NCBI GenBank assembly: GCA_020091685.1
Contig: CM034594.1
Coordinates: 36,395,733-36,459,732, forward strand
Reading direction: 5' to 3'
Source: Lutjanus erythropterus
Taxonomy: Eukaryota; Chordata; Actinopteri; Lutjaniformes; Lutjanidae
Length of the DNA stretch: 64,000 nt
Below, piece after piece: positions 36,901-45,902 of the stretch. A program made the translations under genes and the position numbers. Under the pieces are notes generated by a model. The model was not told the DNA's origin, did not search any database, and saw only the letters and a list, made by a program, of their open reading frames with translations. Numbering within the stretch: the stretch's first letter is position 1; each line of letters begins with the position of its first letter.

Positions 36901-37147
36901 GAGTGTCTTTAAAATGATTTAGGAAATGAACCTCTTCTCTTCCCTCTTGTCAAAAGTATCATCTTAAAAACTGCTTAAATAAGCAGCTATTTATGCTTCA
37001 AACTCAGCCTAAATGAGGAATAATGGCATACACTGACTTTGAAAAGGTTCAAATGTTATCAGTATTTCAACTCCTTCTTTCATTCTGTCCTTCATGTCCT
37101 CATCCTGCCACCTCCTTTGACATTTTGACTCTCTGTCTTTCAGGTGA
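21213..37147 (+). CDS. relt: RELT, TNF receptor superfamily member 19L (whole coding span, 9 coding exons)
   Basis: Joining the nine coding exons listed below keeps phase throughout and gives 434 residues; human RELT is 430. A hydrophobic signal segment covers about 1-23. TNFR cysteines include C47, C59, C62, C76, C82, C101 and C104. There is an NGT glycosylation sequon at N148, a single transmembrane helix at about 163-185 and a KKKGY stop-transfer motif at 186-190. The conserved [15 protein letters not shown] and AAALEELL blocks, a Cys-containing [13 protein letters not shown] segment, and [19 protein letters not shown] at the RFxV motif complete the match. RELT is an orphan receptor whose RFRV-type motif docks SPAK/OSR1 kinases, and human variants cause enamel defects. 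Transcription converges on p2ry2. The tail is shorter than or different from human after the RFxV motif. Identification is firm. Confidence 0.93.
21355..21387 (+). repeat. relt: (GT)n tract forming the acceptor region of relt exon 3
   Basis: About 14 GT units run to 21,382 and are followed only by TTCCAG before the exon. They take the place of a normal polypyrimidine tract. Confidence 0.9.
21388..21480 (+). CDS. relt: relt exon 3: end of signal peptide and first cysteines
   Basis: The 93-base exon is phase 0 at both ends, with donor GTGAGG. It encodes the end of the signal segment (cleavage likely near A23) and the first extracellular cysteines C26, C32, C34 and C37, ending in CPAGQEPSK, which parallels the CPPGEEPD of human RELT. 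Skipping would keep frame. Confidence 0.88.
22250..22434 (+). CDS. relt: relt exon 4: TNFR cysteine-rich repeat
   Basis: Acceptor TCTTGCCAG and donor GTAAGG; enters in phase 0 and leaves in phase 2. It encodes [20 protein letters not shown], a CKIL segment and CGACLPG. These align with the human CRPCPPGTFSAAWGSSPCQP, HARC and CGDCWPG blocks. This is the core ligand-receptor type module. Confidence 0.92.
22850..22902 (+). CDS. relt: relt exon 5: short extracellular stalk exon
   Basis: The 53-base exon lies between CATTCGCAG and GTAAGC. It joins exon 4 in phase 2 (Gly107) and exon 6 in phase 1 (Thr125). It encodes the residues after LPG up to C122, corresponding to the WFGPW...PCQPC region of human RELT but poorly conserved. 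The exact phase fit on both sides supports it. Confidence 0.8.
23290..23544 (+). CDS. relt: relt exon 6: stalk, transmembrane helix, juxtamembrane Lys cluster
   Basis: The exon follows TTTCATTAG and ends before GTAAGA in phase 1. It encodes the NGT sequon, [20 protein letters not shown], the rest of the helix [10 protein letters not shown], and KKKGYRC. The human counterpart is [20 protein letters not shown] with KRKGYHC, so this is the strongest single match to the RELT/RELL family. Confidence 0.95.
28131..28160 (+). repeat. (TGTC)7 microsatellite in relt intron 6
   Basis: Seven to eight uninterrupted TGTC units, visible directly. Confidence 0.9.
28237..28392 (+). other. Orphan open frame with acylation-type start inside relt intron 6
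   Basis: The acceptor CATTCAG at 28,236 is in the right phase for relt exon 6 and opens [13 protein letters not shown]. The ATG at 28,248 starts MGINCSKTK, which has a Gly at 2, Cys at 5 and Ser at 6. The frame stays open until it runs into a GT repeat at 28,392. The only good donor (GTAACT at 28,311) leaves phase 0, which fits no downstream relt acceptor. It is therefore not included in the relt model. It could be an unrelated small gene, a lineage-specific exon or chance. Confidence 0.2.
28392..28439 (+). repeat. (GT)n microsatellite, relt intron 6
   Basis: About 23 uninterrupted GT units. Confidence 0.95.
28797..29168 (+). repeat. Minisatellite, about 26-bp unit, relt intron 6
   Basis: About 14 imperfect units of roughly 26 bp share TGCTAACAGTAGCTAA followed by a TG-rich part ending in AGTGTT. 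Units differ by several substitutions and some are truncated (one is about 16 bp). The array has no open frame because TAG recurs in each unit. Confidence 0.85.
31127..31207 (+). CDS. relt: relt exon 7: conserved cytoplasmic block
   Basis: Acceptor CTTTAG and donor GTAGGT; phase 1 at both ends. It encodes [16 protein letters not shown], nearly identical to human [16 protein letters not shown]. It joins exon 6 directly across a 7.6-kb intron. Confidence 0.95.
31770..31848 (+). CDS. relt: relt exon 8: AAALEELL block
   Basis: The 79-base exon lies between GTGTTTCAG and GTAAGA, entering in phase 1 and leaving in phase 2. It encodes [17 protein letters not shown], matching human [17 protein letters not shown]. 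Skipping it would shift the frame. Confidence 0.95.
31857..31900 (+). repeat. (CA)n tract just after relt exon 8 donor
   Basis: An ACACAC-type repeat, interrupted by a few CG dinucleotides, starts 9 bases after the exon end. Confidence 0.9.
33864..33900 (+). repeat. (CTG)12 trinucleotide repeat, relt intron 8
   Basis: Twelve uninterrupted CTG units, in the sense direction of relt transcription. Confidence 0.95.
35023..35406 (+). CDS. relt: relt exon 9: long cytoplasmic exon
   Basis: The 384-base exon has acceptor CTTCCTTCCAG and donor GTGAGA, phase 2 at both ends. It encodes a Pro-rich segment, [33 protein letters not shown] and, at its end, GELTVLSVG with the first two bases of Arg391. The human counterparts are CPHRHHLHTVQGLASL, CCSRCSQKKWPEVL and GEITILSVGR. 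The exon is much richer in GC than its introns. Confidence 0.95.
35930..36300. repeat. Fragment of hAT-like element related to 16,904-17,943
   Basis: Contains TTTTGAGGTACTTCTACTTT, GTATTTGCAAGAGGCAAATA and GTGAATAAAAGTCCC, the sort of subterminal blocks found in this teleost element type. Ends are unclear. Confidence 0.35.
36554..36682 (+). CDS. relt: relt exon 10: RFQV kinase-docking motif and C-terminus
   Basis: The acceptor ATTCACAG joins in phase 2 to complete Arg391. It encodes [20 protein letters not shown] and ends SSSGIR plus a split Arg codon before GTAACG. The G-R-F-Q-V-A-Q-I run fits the SPAK/OSR1 docking consensus RFx[V/I]. Without splicing the frame reads Arg then TAA at 36,684-36,686. 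Confidence 0.9.
37144..37147 (+). CDS. relt: relt last exon, coding part (stop codon)
   Basis: The acceptor CTTTCAG at 37,143 completes Arg434 with G and is followed at once by TGA (37,145-37,147). A second AG six bases on (37,148-37,149) would instead open 30 more codons to TGA at 37,241-37,243. The rest of this exon is 3' UTR. Confidence 0.6.
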
Positions 37148-38184
37148 AGAGACGGAGAGACAGTGTACGATAATGCTACCTCGCTAAAGATGACCTCATC
37201 ATTCGCAGACGACGCGACAGCCGGCAGGGAGGGTGTTTCCTGACAACTGACACCAAGTAGAAACAACAAAGAACCACCTCCTGCTGGAGACGTTGTTTCT
37301 ATTCACGCGATAAGAGGATTATAACTGTATTTATTATTACATAAACAAACATTGTACTTTACGGATGTGTCAGATGTACAATATCTTAGAAATCACAGCT
37401 GCTTCACTGTCCCATTTCCAAAGAGAAAGTTTTTTGTTGGACGCGCACAAGGGGGCAGAGTGAAGGATAGAGGTCTGTGATAACAAAGTTGTCAACAGCT
37501 GACATTAGAGTGAAGGATGAGAGGGAGAAAACAGTTTGGATCATAAAAAATGGACTCAGCCTCTGTATTTGTGCTTCCATGTAAAGATAATACACACAGG
37601 GGTAAAACACACGTAGGCTATATGCAGAACATGTAGACACACACATCTACATGAACTCATTTTTGCTTATATTACATGCGTAGTCTCTCTTGTGTACGGT
37701 GAAAACACTGTGGAATATATTACTGACAAAATACAAACAGCAGTGAGACTGAAACAAACTCATCCAAGTGCGTACATTAAAAAAAAGAAGAAAACATCAA
37801 GCCAAGTTTTCTGTAATCAAGTGCCACATGACTAACAAGGTTTAGTTGTTGACAGACTGGGCAAATCTGCCTTAGCTGATATGAAAACTGTACGTATTTT
37901 GGGTCATATGGCACTTGATTAAAGATCACAGTAGCACTACAGAAAGTATTATGTGGGAAAAAATGTTATAAAATTCAACATTGTTTTTTGTTTTTTAATA
38001 TTTCTTATCAGTTTAGAGACCTAGCTTCTCTTCTTCTGCTTACATATTGCAGTTGAGACCTTGAAGATGTTGAATGTAATCTTAATAGTTCACTTGAACT
38101 CGGTGAACCTTTGAGAGTTTGAGAAACATTCATTCAGCATTTGCAATGTGCACCTACAGTAACCACAGTCAGCACTCATAAATA

Positions 38185-38755
38185 GGTAGACGCTATTAGC
38201 ACCTAGATGTTTCTTGGCAACAGTGCTAATTGCACCCAGGGTGTAGATAGCCAATCTGGCTATCTGTGTATATAGCCAATGTGGCTATTTACACCCGATT
38301 GTATATAACCTAGCATGATAGAGACAAGCACCCAGGTGTCCATATCTAACAGTGCTATTTGCACCCGGGGTGTAAATAGCCAATGTGACTATTTACACGT
38401 GGCAGAGACAAACTATGATCTTTTCCCAGCTCTATCCAAGTAGTTTTGTTGCCTAAGCCTAACCAGACTGCAAGTGAAAACTGAAAATAGTAATTTAAAA
38501 AACTGATAATCTAAAAAAAAAAGAAAGAAAGAAAATAATAACTTAACTAGATCTAAAAATTAATACTGGCTTTTAGCTTCATACAGGACTCAAACCCTAG
38601 AGTCCAGTGTTTAACCCATTCATCCACCCTAACCTGCACTCTATGGGGACTCTGTCACTCTCTACAGCTACACTAGGGCGCCATGTGTAAATGCCAAGTA
38701 GCTGCTGTGTGACTATTCTCACCTGGGTGCAAATAGCCACTCTGTAACATTAACA
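38185..38755. repeat. Repeat with tandem and inverted CTATTTGCACCC units in relt 3' UTR
   Basis: CAGTGCTAATTGCACCCAGG at 38,221 recurs, diverged, at 38,350 (CAGTGCTATTTGCACCCGGG), a period of 129 bp. A reverse-complement copy, GGGTGCAAATAGCCACT, ends the block at 38,724-38,740. The second unit contains a perfect 10-bp stem, GTGTAAATAG at 38,370-38,379 with CTATTTACAC at 38,389-38,398. This looks like a non-autonomous element with inverted ends. Confidence 0.5.
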
Positions 38756-39237
38756 TTTGTAACCCTTGACCTCTTTGAGGTCCAAGTAGGTGATCAGGGG
38801 CCAAAATGTGTTTTTAGAATGAGCCCCCAATACTTTCTTTTTTTAACAACATTGCATCCCAAAGGCAGTTAGAAGCTGCAATCGTCATTTGGGTCCTGGG
38901 GTGAAAATGTAGAAGGGTAGATATCAGTTTTGTAGAATAGAACATGTAAATTAATGTACATATGTAAATATGGGTGGGTATAGAGAAAGAGACCATAGTT
39001 GGCTTTTATAATTTTAGCATACAATATGTATGAGGTGAAAGACTCTAATCCATCAATCAAAAACCAGTAAACTCTGTCACACCATCATGCATATAAACTG
39101 GATTTATGGTTTAAATCTACATGATATATATGATTTTAGACCATTTGAGTGCAACATTTCAGTGTTTTTCTTTTCCTCTGCAGAACAAACTGTTACGGTT
39201 TTCCTTTCTGATCATGAGCTTTTAAAGCCTGAGGTCC

Positions 39238-39245
<8 letters not shown>

Positions 39246-39288
<43 letters not shown>
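39246..39288 (+). repeat. (CA)n microsatellite in relt 3' UTR
   Basis: About 21 uninterrupted CA units. Confidence 0.95.
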
Positions 39289-39290
<2 letters not shown>

Positions 39291-39785
39291 CACATAGCCA
39301 GACTCCAGTTATGCAATCATAATAACTGTACAAAACCGGTCCCATATAAATACACACACGTATTTATTTTTTATTGTTTAATTAAATACACCAGCCAGTG
39401 GCTGCAGAGGATTAGTGGTCGACATGCCTCTAAGTCATGCAGCACAGTTGGCTTCAGTTTACATCCTCGTTGGTTTTAAAGAGTGTACTATAATAATTAT
39501 AGAGGTTTTTAGCTACTCATTTTCATATTTTCTAATTATGTTGTTACGAGGAACATGACAACATGTCTGGAGGACTGGATATTTATTGGATGCAGCAGTT
39601 ACATGTTTTCATTTGATCTGTTTTATTTCTCTTCTTGCTATCATTAGGATTATGATTATTATTACATGTTTTCAAGCTGAAGTGTTGCTGGTAGGAAGGA
39701 AGGATTAAAAAAAACATTCATCTCATCAAGTTTGTAGATTGCATTTATAATATTACATTTTTCTGTATGATGTTTTTACTCTTGA

Positions 39786-39791
39786 AATAAA
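39786..39791 (+). terminator. relt: Likely relt polyadenylation signal
   Basis: The AATAAA hexamer is followed within 50 bases by TTTGCTGTTATTGCTGTGG, a GU-rich downstream element. Confidence 0.6.
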
Positions 39792-39810
39792 GAAGAGGTG
39801 TATTTTAAAT

Positions 39811-42671
39811 GCTGTCTCGTTTGCTGTTATTGCTGTGGAGTTTTAGTGTTTGTGGATGTGTGAAGTATGGGTCTGTGTAAGAGGATTTCTGGTGAACTAT
39901 AAACTGTCAAAACTGTAGTTAAACAAGCATCAGCTGTAGCCTGCAGTGTTTGTTAGGCAGTACAACCCCCTAGTGGTGGCCTTGTGTTCATTAGATCAAA
40001 GAACCACTGATTGCGTAAATGAAGTGCTGCCAATACCAGTGACATTACCCAGTGGCTCAGCTACGCTGACTGTTCCCGCAAATTACAGTAACCAATAGGC
40101 TGACGTGACGACTGACTCCTCTGGTATCAAACACCCTGCTCAGCTGTACAGAGGCTGTATGGTTCCAATAATCAGAGACTAACAAGAGATAATCAATGAA
40201 CTAACATTACAGGATGAACTATACCACAGCTGCTCTCCTCAGAAAATGTCTCACAGACTCATTCTCCAGTCATTTGGCAAGAATTATATCTTCCTGGACA
40301 CAAATGATAGGATCCAGATCAGCAGTTCTCTTTTTTCTAAAAGACTTTTTACACTTTTACTATATGGAAGAACACCATAAGGGAATGTACCAGAAAGATA
40401 TTAGACATGTATGAAAATATTTATGTCTCAGCACAGAATACTATGGGTACTATGGGCATACATCTACATACATGCACACACGTCAAGGGAGTGTGTTTCA
40501 CTGCAAACATTAAATAAATGTTTAAAGATTGGTCCCTGGGTGCTGCCCATTGCTCCTAATGTGAGGATGGGTTAAATACAGAGACTGAATCTGACTGTAT
40601 ATATGTACTGTGTATGGTTGTATATGTCACAATAAAGTTCATCTTAAACCGTTATAATAGCTAAAAGTCTAATAAATAAAAACCAAATGCAGGCTAAAAT
40701 TAACCCTCTGGTATATAGCCACTGAGTCTAGGTTGATATAATATGGCACATGAGACAAATGATAAAATTGTATCACCACAACCAGTTTCTCAATATTTAT
40801 AGATGTTTATTAAAATTTTAAGTTCCTTCACATTTTGTGTCACCAACTTAAACACGCACACACGCACATCTACACACACACACACACACACACGCATAGA
40901 CACACACAAGCCTTAAAAGTCAGAAACCTGAACATGTGTTACCTCTTTGTCTGATATGTGGTTTTGAGGAAAAAGAGCTGAGGGAATCCCACTTGTTCTT
41001 ACAGAACACAAACATCAGTGGTATGCAGGAGTGGAGCACCATGTAGTTTAGTTCTCTCTGTACATTGCACTGTGGCAATGACAAAAGAGGTTCCTACCCC
41101 CTCTAGGGGACGCCAAAGCATCATGGGAGATTGAGAGGCTGTCTTGATTTTAAGGGCTGTTAGAAACCTTACTTTTAAGATACTGTAAAGCAACAAAAAA
41201 TGTGTTTTCTGAGTTTTTCACACCACAGAAACATGTGTCATTAAACACCCAGCCAAATTTGAAAGATTAACAAAATTGGTAAGTATTTAAAATAAGACCT
41301 CAGTGTCAAACACCACTATGACCTGAAAACAACCTGAAACATTGATACTCCATCTAGCAGCTTTAGTGGACATGTCCGGACATGTTTGAGCCACCAGAGC
41401 CAGAAGACGCTGGTATTTTTTTTTCCTTCTGTGTCAGGTGAGCTGAGGTGAACTGCTGAGCTGATTTAGACTGAGAGAGTCACTGAAGGTACGTTTGACG
41501 AAGTGACCATTAGGCGGTGTTGTTCATCTGTCGGGTCACGGGGCTTATATAGCGTTGGGGGACCATGGCTCCAGCACGTCACCGAGCCATGTTTTGGTCT
41601 GCCCAGCAAATCCTGAACACAGTTTAACAGTCTTGCTCCACAAGTCAGTACTACATAGTTCTCGGTCTTTTCACAAGTTTTCAGTAACTATGATCTAACA
41701 TGTATAATGTGTTGAGAAGAACTGAAGAGAAGAAGAAGATGAAGAGATGTCTTTTTTTCTTTTCTTTTTTTTTTTTAAGTAGCCCTTTAACTCAATATTT
41801 CATATTTTGTATGAGGAAAACTATTTTAAAGGAGAGGGGTTCGTTACGAGAGTAGTTCTCAACTTTTTTTTTTCCTAGGAGCCCCCCACCTTGTATCTAA
41901 GGAAATCTGAGCCCCCTCAGCCTGCACACACACCAAAACAATAAGTGATTCATTCCAAAGCTTTACTGTACAAAATAAACATCAATTAAATTGTTTCCAC
42001 CTCAGAATATTTACATTTGGTAAATGTCTCTTTTGTAGTACAACTTTTTTGTCTTTTAACAACCCAACACAGTAGCTTATACACACTCATCCTCACATGA
42101 AGAACAATAATGATTTATTATCACAGAGCTTGAGAGGTCAGAATTGCGGCCTACTAAGTAACTTACCATTTGTAATTGAGGACAAAGAAATGTATTTTTA
42201 AAATTGTTTTGTATGCAGACTTTTGTATAAATGGTGATTTTTAGTTAAAATGTGCAAATCTAATTTTGATGACCTCAGAATGCACAAAGTCTAAGGTAAA
42301 AACTTGGGAACCACAGATTTAAAGGTCTTTTGATGCCTTGGTTCGGCCGTATACTACATGATATAGATGTTTATTTATAGCCATCACTCATCATAATTTT
42401 TACACACACTTCTACTGGTTCATGATGGAAATCCAAATCCAGTGTGTTCCACAGTCAAGAAGGATTTTAAAAAGTTGTGTCTCCCTGGTTTTAATTTCAC
42501 ACTTGCTTCTTCATAGGTAGATTCCAACCCTCAGAAGTCCAAGTGGGAGGCATTAAAGATTGCTGAAGCAGGTCTACAGCGTCACATCTACTGGTGGAGG
42601 ACATTACTAAGTACGTAAGGACTTGTCCCCACAACCCTTTGCATTTTACCAGTGTGGCTTGAGGTATTGGA
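39811..42671. other. Intergenic gap between convergent relt and p2ry2
   Basis: No coding signal. It holds a retroposon-like tail near 40,535-40,650, CA repeats near 40,855-40,910 and a fragment beginning AGTAGTTCTCAAC near 41,850. A TTTATT at 42,370-42,375 (AATAAA on the - strand) may end the p2ry2 transcript. There is no room for, and no trace of, ARHGEF17 or P2RY6. Confidence 0.6.
40535..40650 (+). repeat. Retroposon-like 3' tail ending CAATAAAGTTCATC
   Basis: GGTGCTGCCCATTGCTCCTA, GATGGGTTAAATACAGAG and CACAATAAAGTTCATC follow each other as in the 3' ends of common fish retroposons. This is the tail only; the source family is not assigned. Confidence 0.4.
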
Positions 42672-42866
42672 TCAGAGTTGTGTTGTCAAACACTGGCTCA
42701 CACTTTTTGCTTTTGATGTAGATGACTTGGTCTTCTTGGTGAGGTTACAACGGACATCCTGCCCAGCCAGGAAATAAAGGATGGGGTCCACGCAGCTGTT
42801 GGCGCTGGCTAAAGGACGGGTCACCTTGTAGGCCACACTGGAGGCCTCCAGCAAGCTGCAGCTGAC
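42672..42866 (-). CDS. p2ry2: p2ry2 coding exon 4: loop 3, TM7, tail
   Basis: The acceptor CTCAACAG opens [20 protein letters not shown] and continues [16 protein letters not shown], then a Lys/Ser/Thr-rich tail of about 30 residues ending at a stop at 42,672. The human tail is some 30 residues longer. Confidence 0.93.
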   Translation of the reverse strand, partial: VSCSLLEASSVAYKVTRPLASANSCVDPILYFLAGQDVRCNLTKKTKSSTSKAKSVSQCLTTQL

Positions 42867-45800
42867 CTGTTGAGCATAAAAATGTCATACACTGTGGCTT
42901 TAAAGTCATTATGACACATTCATAATTTTAAAGAAAGTGTTCTCCTCACCTGTGCTGGATTAACCTGCCTCAGGTATCTAAAGGAGTAGTAAAGACTCCT
43001 GGTGAGGTGGAACGGGAGGAAGCAGAGCATGAACGCTGCCAGCACGATGATGATCATCTTCACTGACTTCTGCTTGGACCGGTACGCCGCTAGGCCCCCT
43101 CTCTCTCCCTCTGATCCCCCTTCAGACCCCCAGCCAGGCTCTAGAAGCTTCCGCACCATGAGGCCATAGCACACCATCACCACCATGAAGGGCGCAGCGA
43201 ACATGAGAACTGACACGACTGAGCTGTACACCAAGAAGTCATCGAAAAGCTCTGGGCTGGTGGTGTCGTAGCAGATCCGCTCTGTGTCCACGTCCCTGGC
43301 ATCAATGATAACAGATCATTGTTTTGGCTTTAACGTCTTTAAAATTCTGCTTAACTGTTTGATAGAGCACATTTTGAATCTCTAGAGCTTGTTGACAAAT
43401 TTGCTGAACTTAAAGGAGCACAGTGGAGTACTTGCATGTCCAAAAATTAGTACTAGAGTCTAAATAGTGATTTGGAACCATACACTGTATATTAAATGGG
43501 TTGAAATTCTATTTTATATATGATCAATGGTTAAAAAAAGATCATTGTTGTTAATATGATTAATTTAATGTCCATCCATCCATCCATTGTCCGTAACCGC
43601 TTATCCTGATGGGTCGCGGGGGGCTGGAGGCTATCCCAGATGACACTGGGCAAGAGGCGGGGTACATCTTGGACAAGTCGGCAGTTCATCTCAAGGCTGT
43701 CACATGGAGACAAACGACCACTCACGCTCACATTCACATTCATTTAGAGTTACCAATTAACTTATTATGCTGCATGTCTTTGGACTGTGGGAGGAAGCCG
43801 GAGTACCCGGAGAAAACCCACGCAGACATGAAAACATGGAAACGCACAGAAAGGTTCTGCCCCTGCCGCAGACTCCCCAGCCCCCCAGCCAGCTGGGGGA
43901 TTAAAACTCAGAGCCCTCTTGCTGTGAGGCGACAGTGCTAAACACTGCACCACCGTGCTGCCTGAATTTAATGTTATTATTATTCATTCATTCATTCATT
44001 GTCCGTAACCGCTTATCCTTGAAGGGTCGCGGGACGTGGGAGCCTATCCCAGCTGACATTGGGCGAGAGGTGGGGTACACCCTGGACAAGTCGCCAATTC
44101 ATTGCAGGGCTGACACATGAACACAAACAGCCACTCACATGCACATTCACACCTATTTAGAGTTATCAGTTAACCTATTATGCTGCATGTCTTTGGACTG
44201 TGGGAGGAACCTGGAGAGAACCCACAGCCAGCTGGGGGATTTGAGCTCAGAACCTTCTGACCACTGCACCACAATGCTGCCCAAAATTATTATTATTTTA
44301 ATGAAATTAATGATAGAATGGAATTTAATGTTATTCCATTATATATAAGGGAAAGTAATTTCATAAGTAGAACTTTTTACTGTTTAAAACCATAATCTAC
44401 CAACCGATTCAATTGTCATTTTATGGTATGAGCTAAAATTGACATGAAAATAAAAATAAATAAATAAATGATCTGGTCATTTATTGTTTTTAAAATCATA
44501 TATTTAATGATATTCCATTTTCTCTGCTCTGCTCTGCTTCTCCATGCTTTACCAAAAGGTTGAATTGTCATTTAGTGATAAAGACGGTGATGCTAAGATA
44601 AATGTTCATCATAAATTTATTTTGATACTTTTACCATAAAGCAACATCTCAACTGTTTGGTAGAGGCTTATATTAAAAAAAAGCTATGGATTCTGTTCAA
44701 ATGAAAAAAAAAAGTGATTGTTCTTTGGCACAAAAGACATAAAATTGCAAAGAAAAATATTTCCATTGTTTTTTTCAGGGTATGAAAGAGTTAAATGTTA
44801 CTGCTGGCTTGTTTGGCACTGAACCACAGAGACAGAGATAGGACTGATGAAAGTGAGGAAATAAAATGCAATTTTGTTAGGTAGCAGGTTGGTTGTTCAT
44901 TTAAGTGTATCCAATTAAGGCACCCTAAGATAAGGCGCTCGGCAAAATTGGTGAGCCACAAAAATCAATAGCCCACGGTTAAACACAGATAAAATACAAT
45001 GAAGAGGGATATTGGGAGGAATGAAGGGAGGGAGAAAAAAGACAGGAAAGAAAGAGAGAAAAATGTAAATCACCTGGTTCTTGAGAAGTAGAGCACAGGT
45101 GCCTGGCAGAACAAAACACAGGCCCACACCGCCACAGACACCAGCCTGGCCCGACGAGCACTGACCCAGTAGAGGGAGCGGACTGGATAGCAGATGCCGA
45201 TGAAGCGATGCAGACTGATACAGCACAGGAACAGAATGGAACCTGCCACAGCGATGCATATTTAATATGTTTGTTCTCAAACTATTGAGTCTTATTTAAA
45301 TCCTACTATTTAAGCCATATCAGAGCACTATAATATAACATTGCATCATATTGCATCATAATGTCCTCTTGCATTAGATCATATATGATCATACCATACT
45401 ATTATTGTATTTTTTATACTTTATATCATATTGGTTATCTTATATTACATAATCTACCTATATAGCTGTACTATATTGTGTCATATCATATCATCTTGTG
45501 GTAAACTATACCGTATCATATATCATGATATTGGTGTGTATTATGCCAGAACTGTACCGTATAAGTTGGCATAAAACAGGAAGCGTATGAGCTTGCAGAA
45601 AGGTTCACTGAAGGGCCAGTCGTTCTCATCTGCGTAGTAATAGATGAGGAAGGGCAGCGTGAGGATGTAGAGGGTGTCACACATCGTCAGGTTGAACATG
45701 TAGACGGTGGAGGGCTTCCAGCGCTTAGTGCGGAACACAATCACATACAGCGCTGTGGCGTTCAGCGCCAGGCCGACTACAAAGACCACGGCGTAGCTGA

Positions 45801-45885
45801 CAGGGAGGAGAATATATTTAAAATCCTCTTGAAATTCACAGTAGAAGTCACTCTCGTTGAATGAGTTGGTGTTGTTGGTGTCCAT
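42672..45885 (-). CDS. p2ry2: P2Y2-type nucleotide GPCR (whole coding span, 4 coding exons)
   Basis: Four exons join in phase into 345 residues with seven transmembrane segments. The N-terminus has NNT and NES sequons and C16. TM2 carries LTMCDTLY (D70), extracellular loop 1 ends at C97, and TM3 ends in the HRF variant of DRY (121-123). C174 lies in loop 2. TM6 has [14 protein letters not shown] with H262 and R265, and TM7 has [13 protein letters not shown] with K295 and R298, then DPILY. These correspond to human P2Y2 residues H262, R265, K289 and R292, needed for UTP/ATP binding, so Gq-type nucleotide signalling at the plasma membrane is expected. The human RGD in loop 1 is replaced by ADEND. 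The C-tail is short. P2RY4 is the closest alternative; the position next to relt and fchsd2 favours P2RY2. Confidence 0.9.
42950..43295 (-). CDS. p2ry2: p2ry2 coding exon 3: loop 2 to TM6
   Basis: The acceptor GATGCCAG completes Arg166. The exon encodes [22 protein letters not shown]5, a Gly/Glu/Ser-rich intracellular loop 3 (about 218-236), [20 protein letters not shown] and [16 protein letters not shown]. The donor GTGAGG is in phase 0 after Gln281. Confidence 0.93.
43572..43964 (-). mobile_element. tRNA-headed SINE, copy 1, in p2ry2 intron 2
   Basis: On the - strand it reads GGCAGCACGGTGGTGCAGTG at the head (at 43,962), through a box-B-like CTGAGTTTTAATCCC and CTCCGGCTTCCTCCCACAG, to GGATAAGCGGTTACGGACAA and an (ATGG)n tail at 43,572-43,590. 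The 10-bp direct repeat AATTTAATGT flanks it (43,562-43,571 and 43,965-43,974), a clean target-site duplication. It is oriented with p2ry2 transcription. Confidence 0.75.
43979..44283 (-). mobile_element. tRNA-headed SINE, copy 2, in p2ry2 intron 2
   Basis: Same family and orientation as the copy at 43,572, but with an (ATGA)n tail at about 43,980-44,000 and an internal deletion in the middle. The head ends at GGGCAGCATTGTGGTGCAGT. ATTATTATTAT-type sequence lies on both sides, so the exact duplication is ambiguous. Confidence 0.7.
45074..45242 (-). CDS. p2ry2: p2ry2 coding exon 2: TM3 to TM4
   Basis: The acceptor GTGGCAG joins in phase 1. It encodes [20 protein letters not shown] and [11 protein letters not shown], matching human [20 protein letters not shown] and [11 protein letters not shown]. 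The donor is GTGATT, phase 2; it is not a consensus donor, but the protein alignment requires it. Confidence 0.9.
45558..45885 (-). CDS. p2ry2: p2ry2 coding exon 1: N-terminus to start of TM3
   Basis: The ATG at 45,885 sits in a strong context (ACCAAGATGG). A splice acceptor TTCCTCAG lies 17 bases upstream of the ATG, with the exon starting at 45,902, so there is a separate 5' UTR exon. The exon encodes [16 protein letters not shown] and [20 protein letters not shown] and ends at donor GTACAG in phase 1. Confidence 0.92.
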
Positions 45886-45902
45886 CTTGGTGGGGAGAAC
45901 AC

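Larger units (their letters stand above)
37148..39810 (+). other. relt: relt 3' UTR
   Basis: There is no credible coding frame after the stop. The first good polyadenylation signal in a suitable setting is AATAAA at 39,786-39,791, followed by TG-rich sequence, giving a 3' UTR of about 2.65 kb. The UTR carries an inverted-repeat element near 38.2-38.75 kb and a CA microsatellite. Confidence 0.55.

Noticed and set aside
39811-42671. Search for P2RY6 or ARHGEF17 between relt and p2ry2
   Set aside because: No exon of either is visible and the gap is too small for ARHGEF17.
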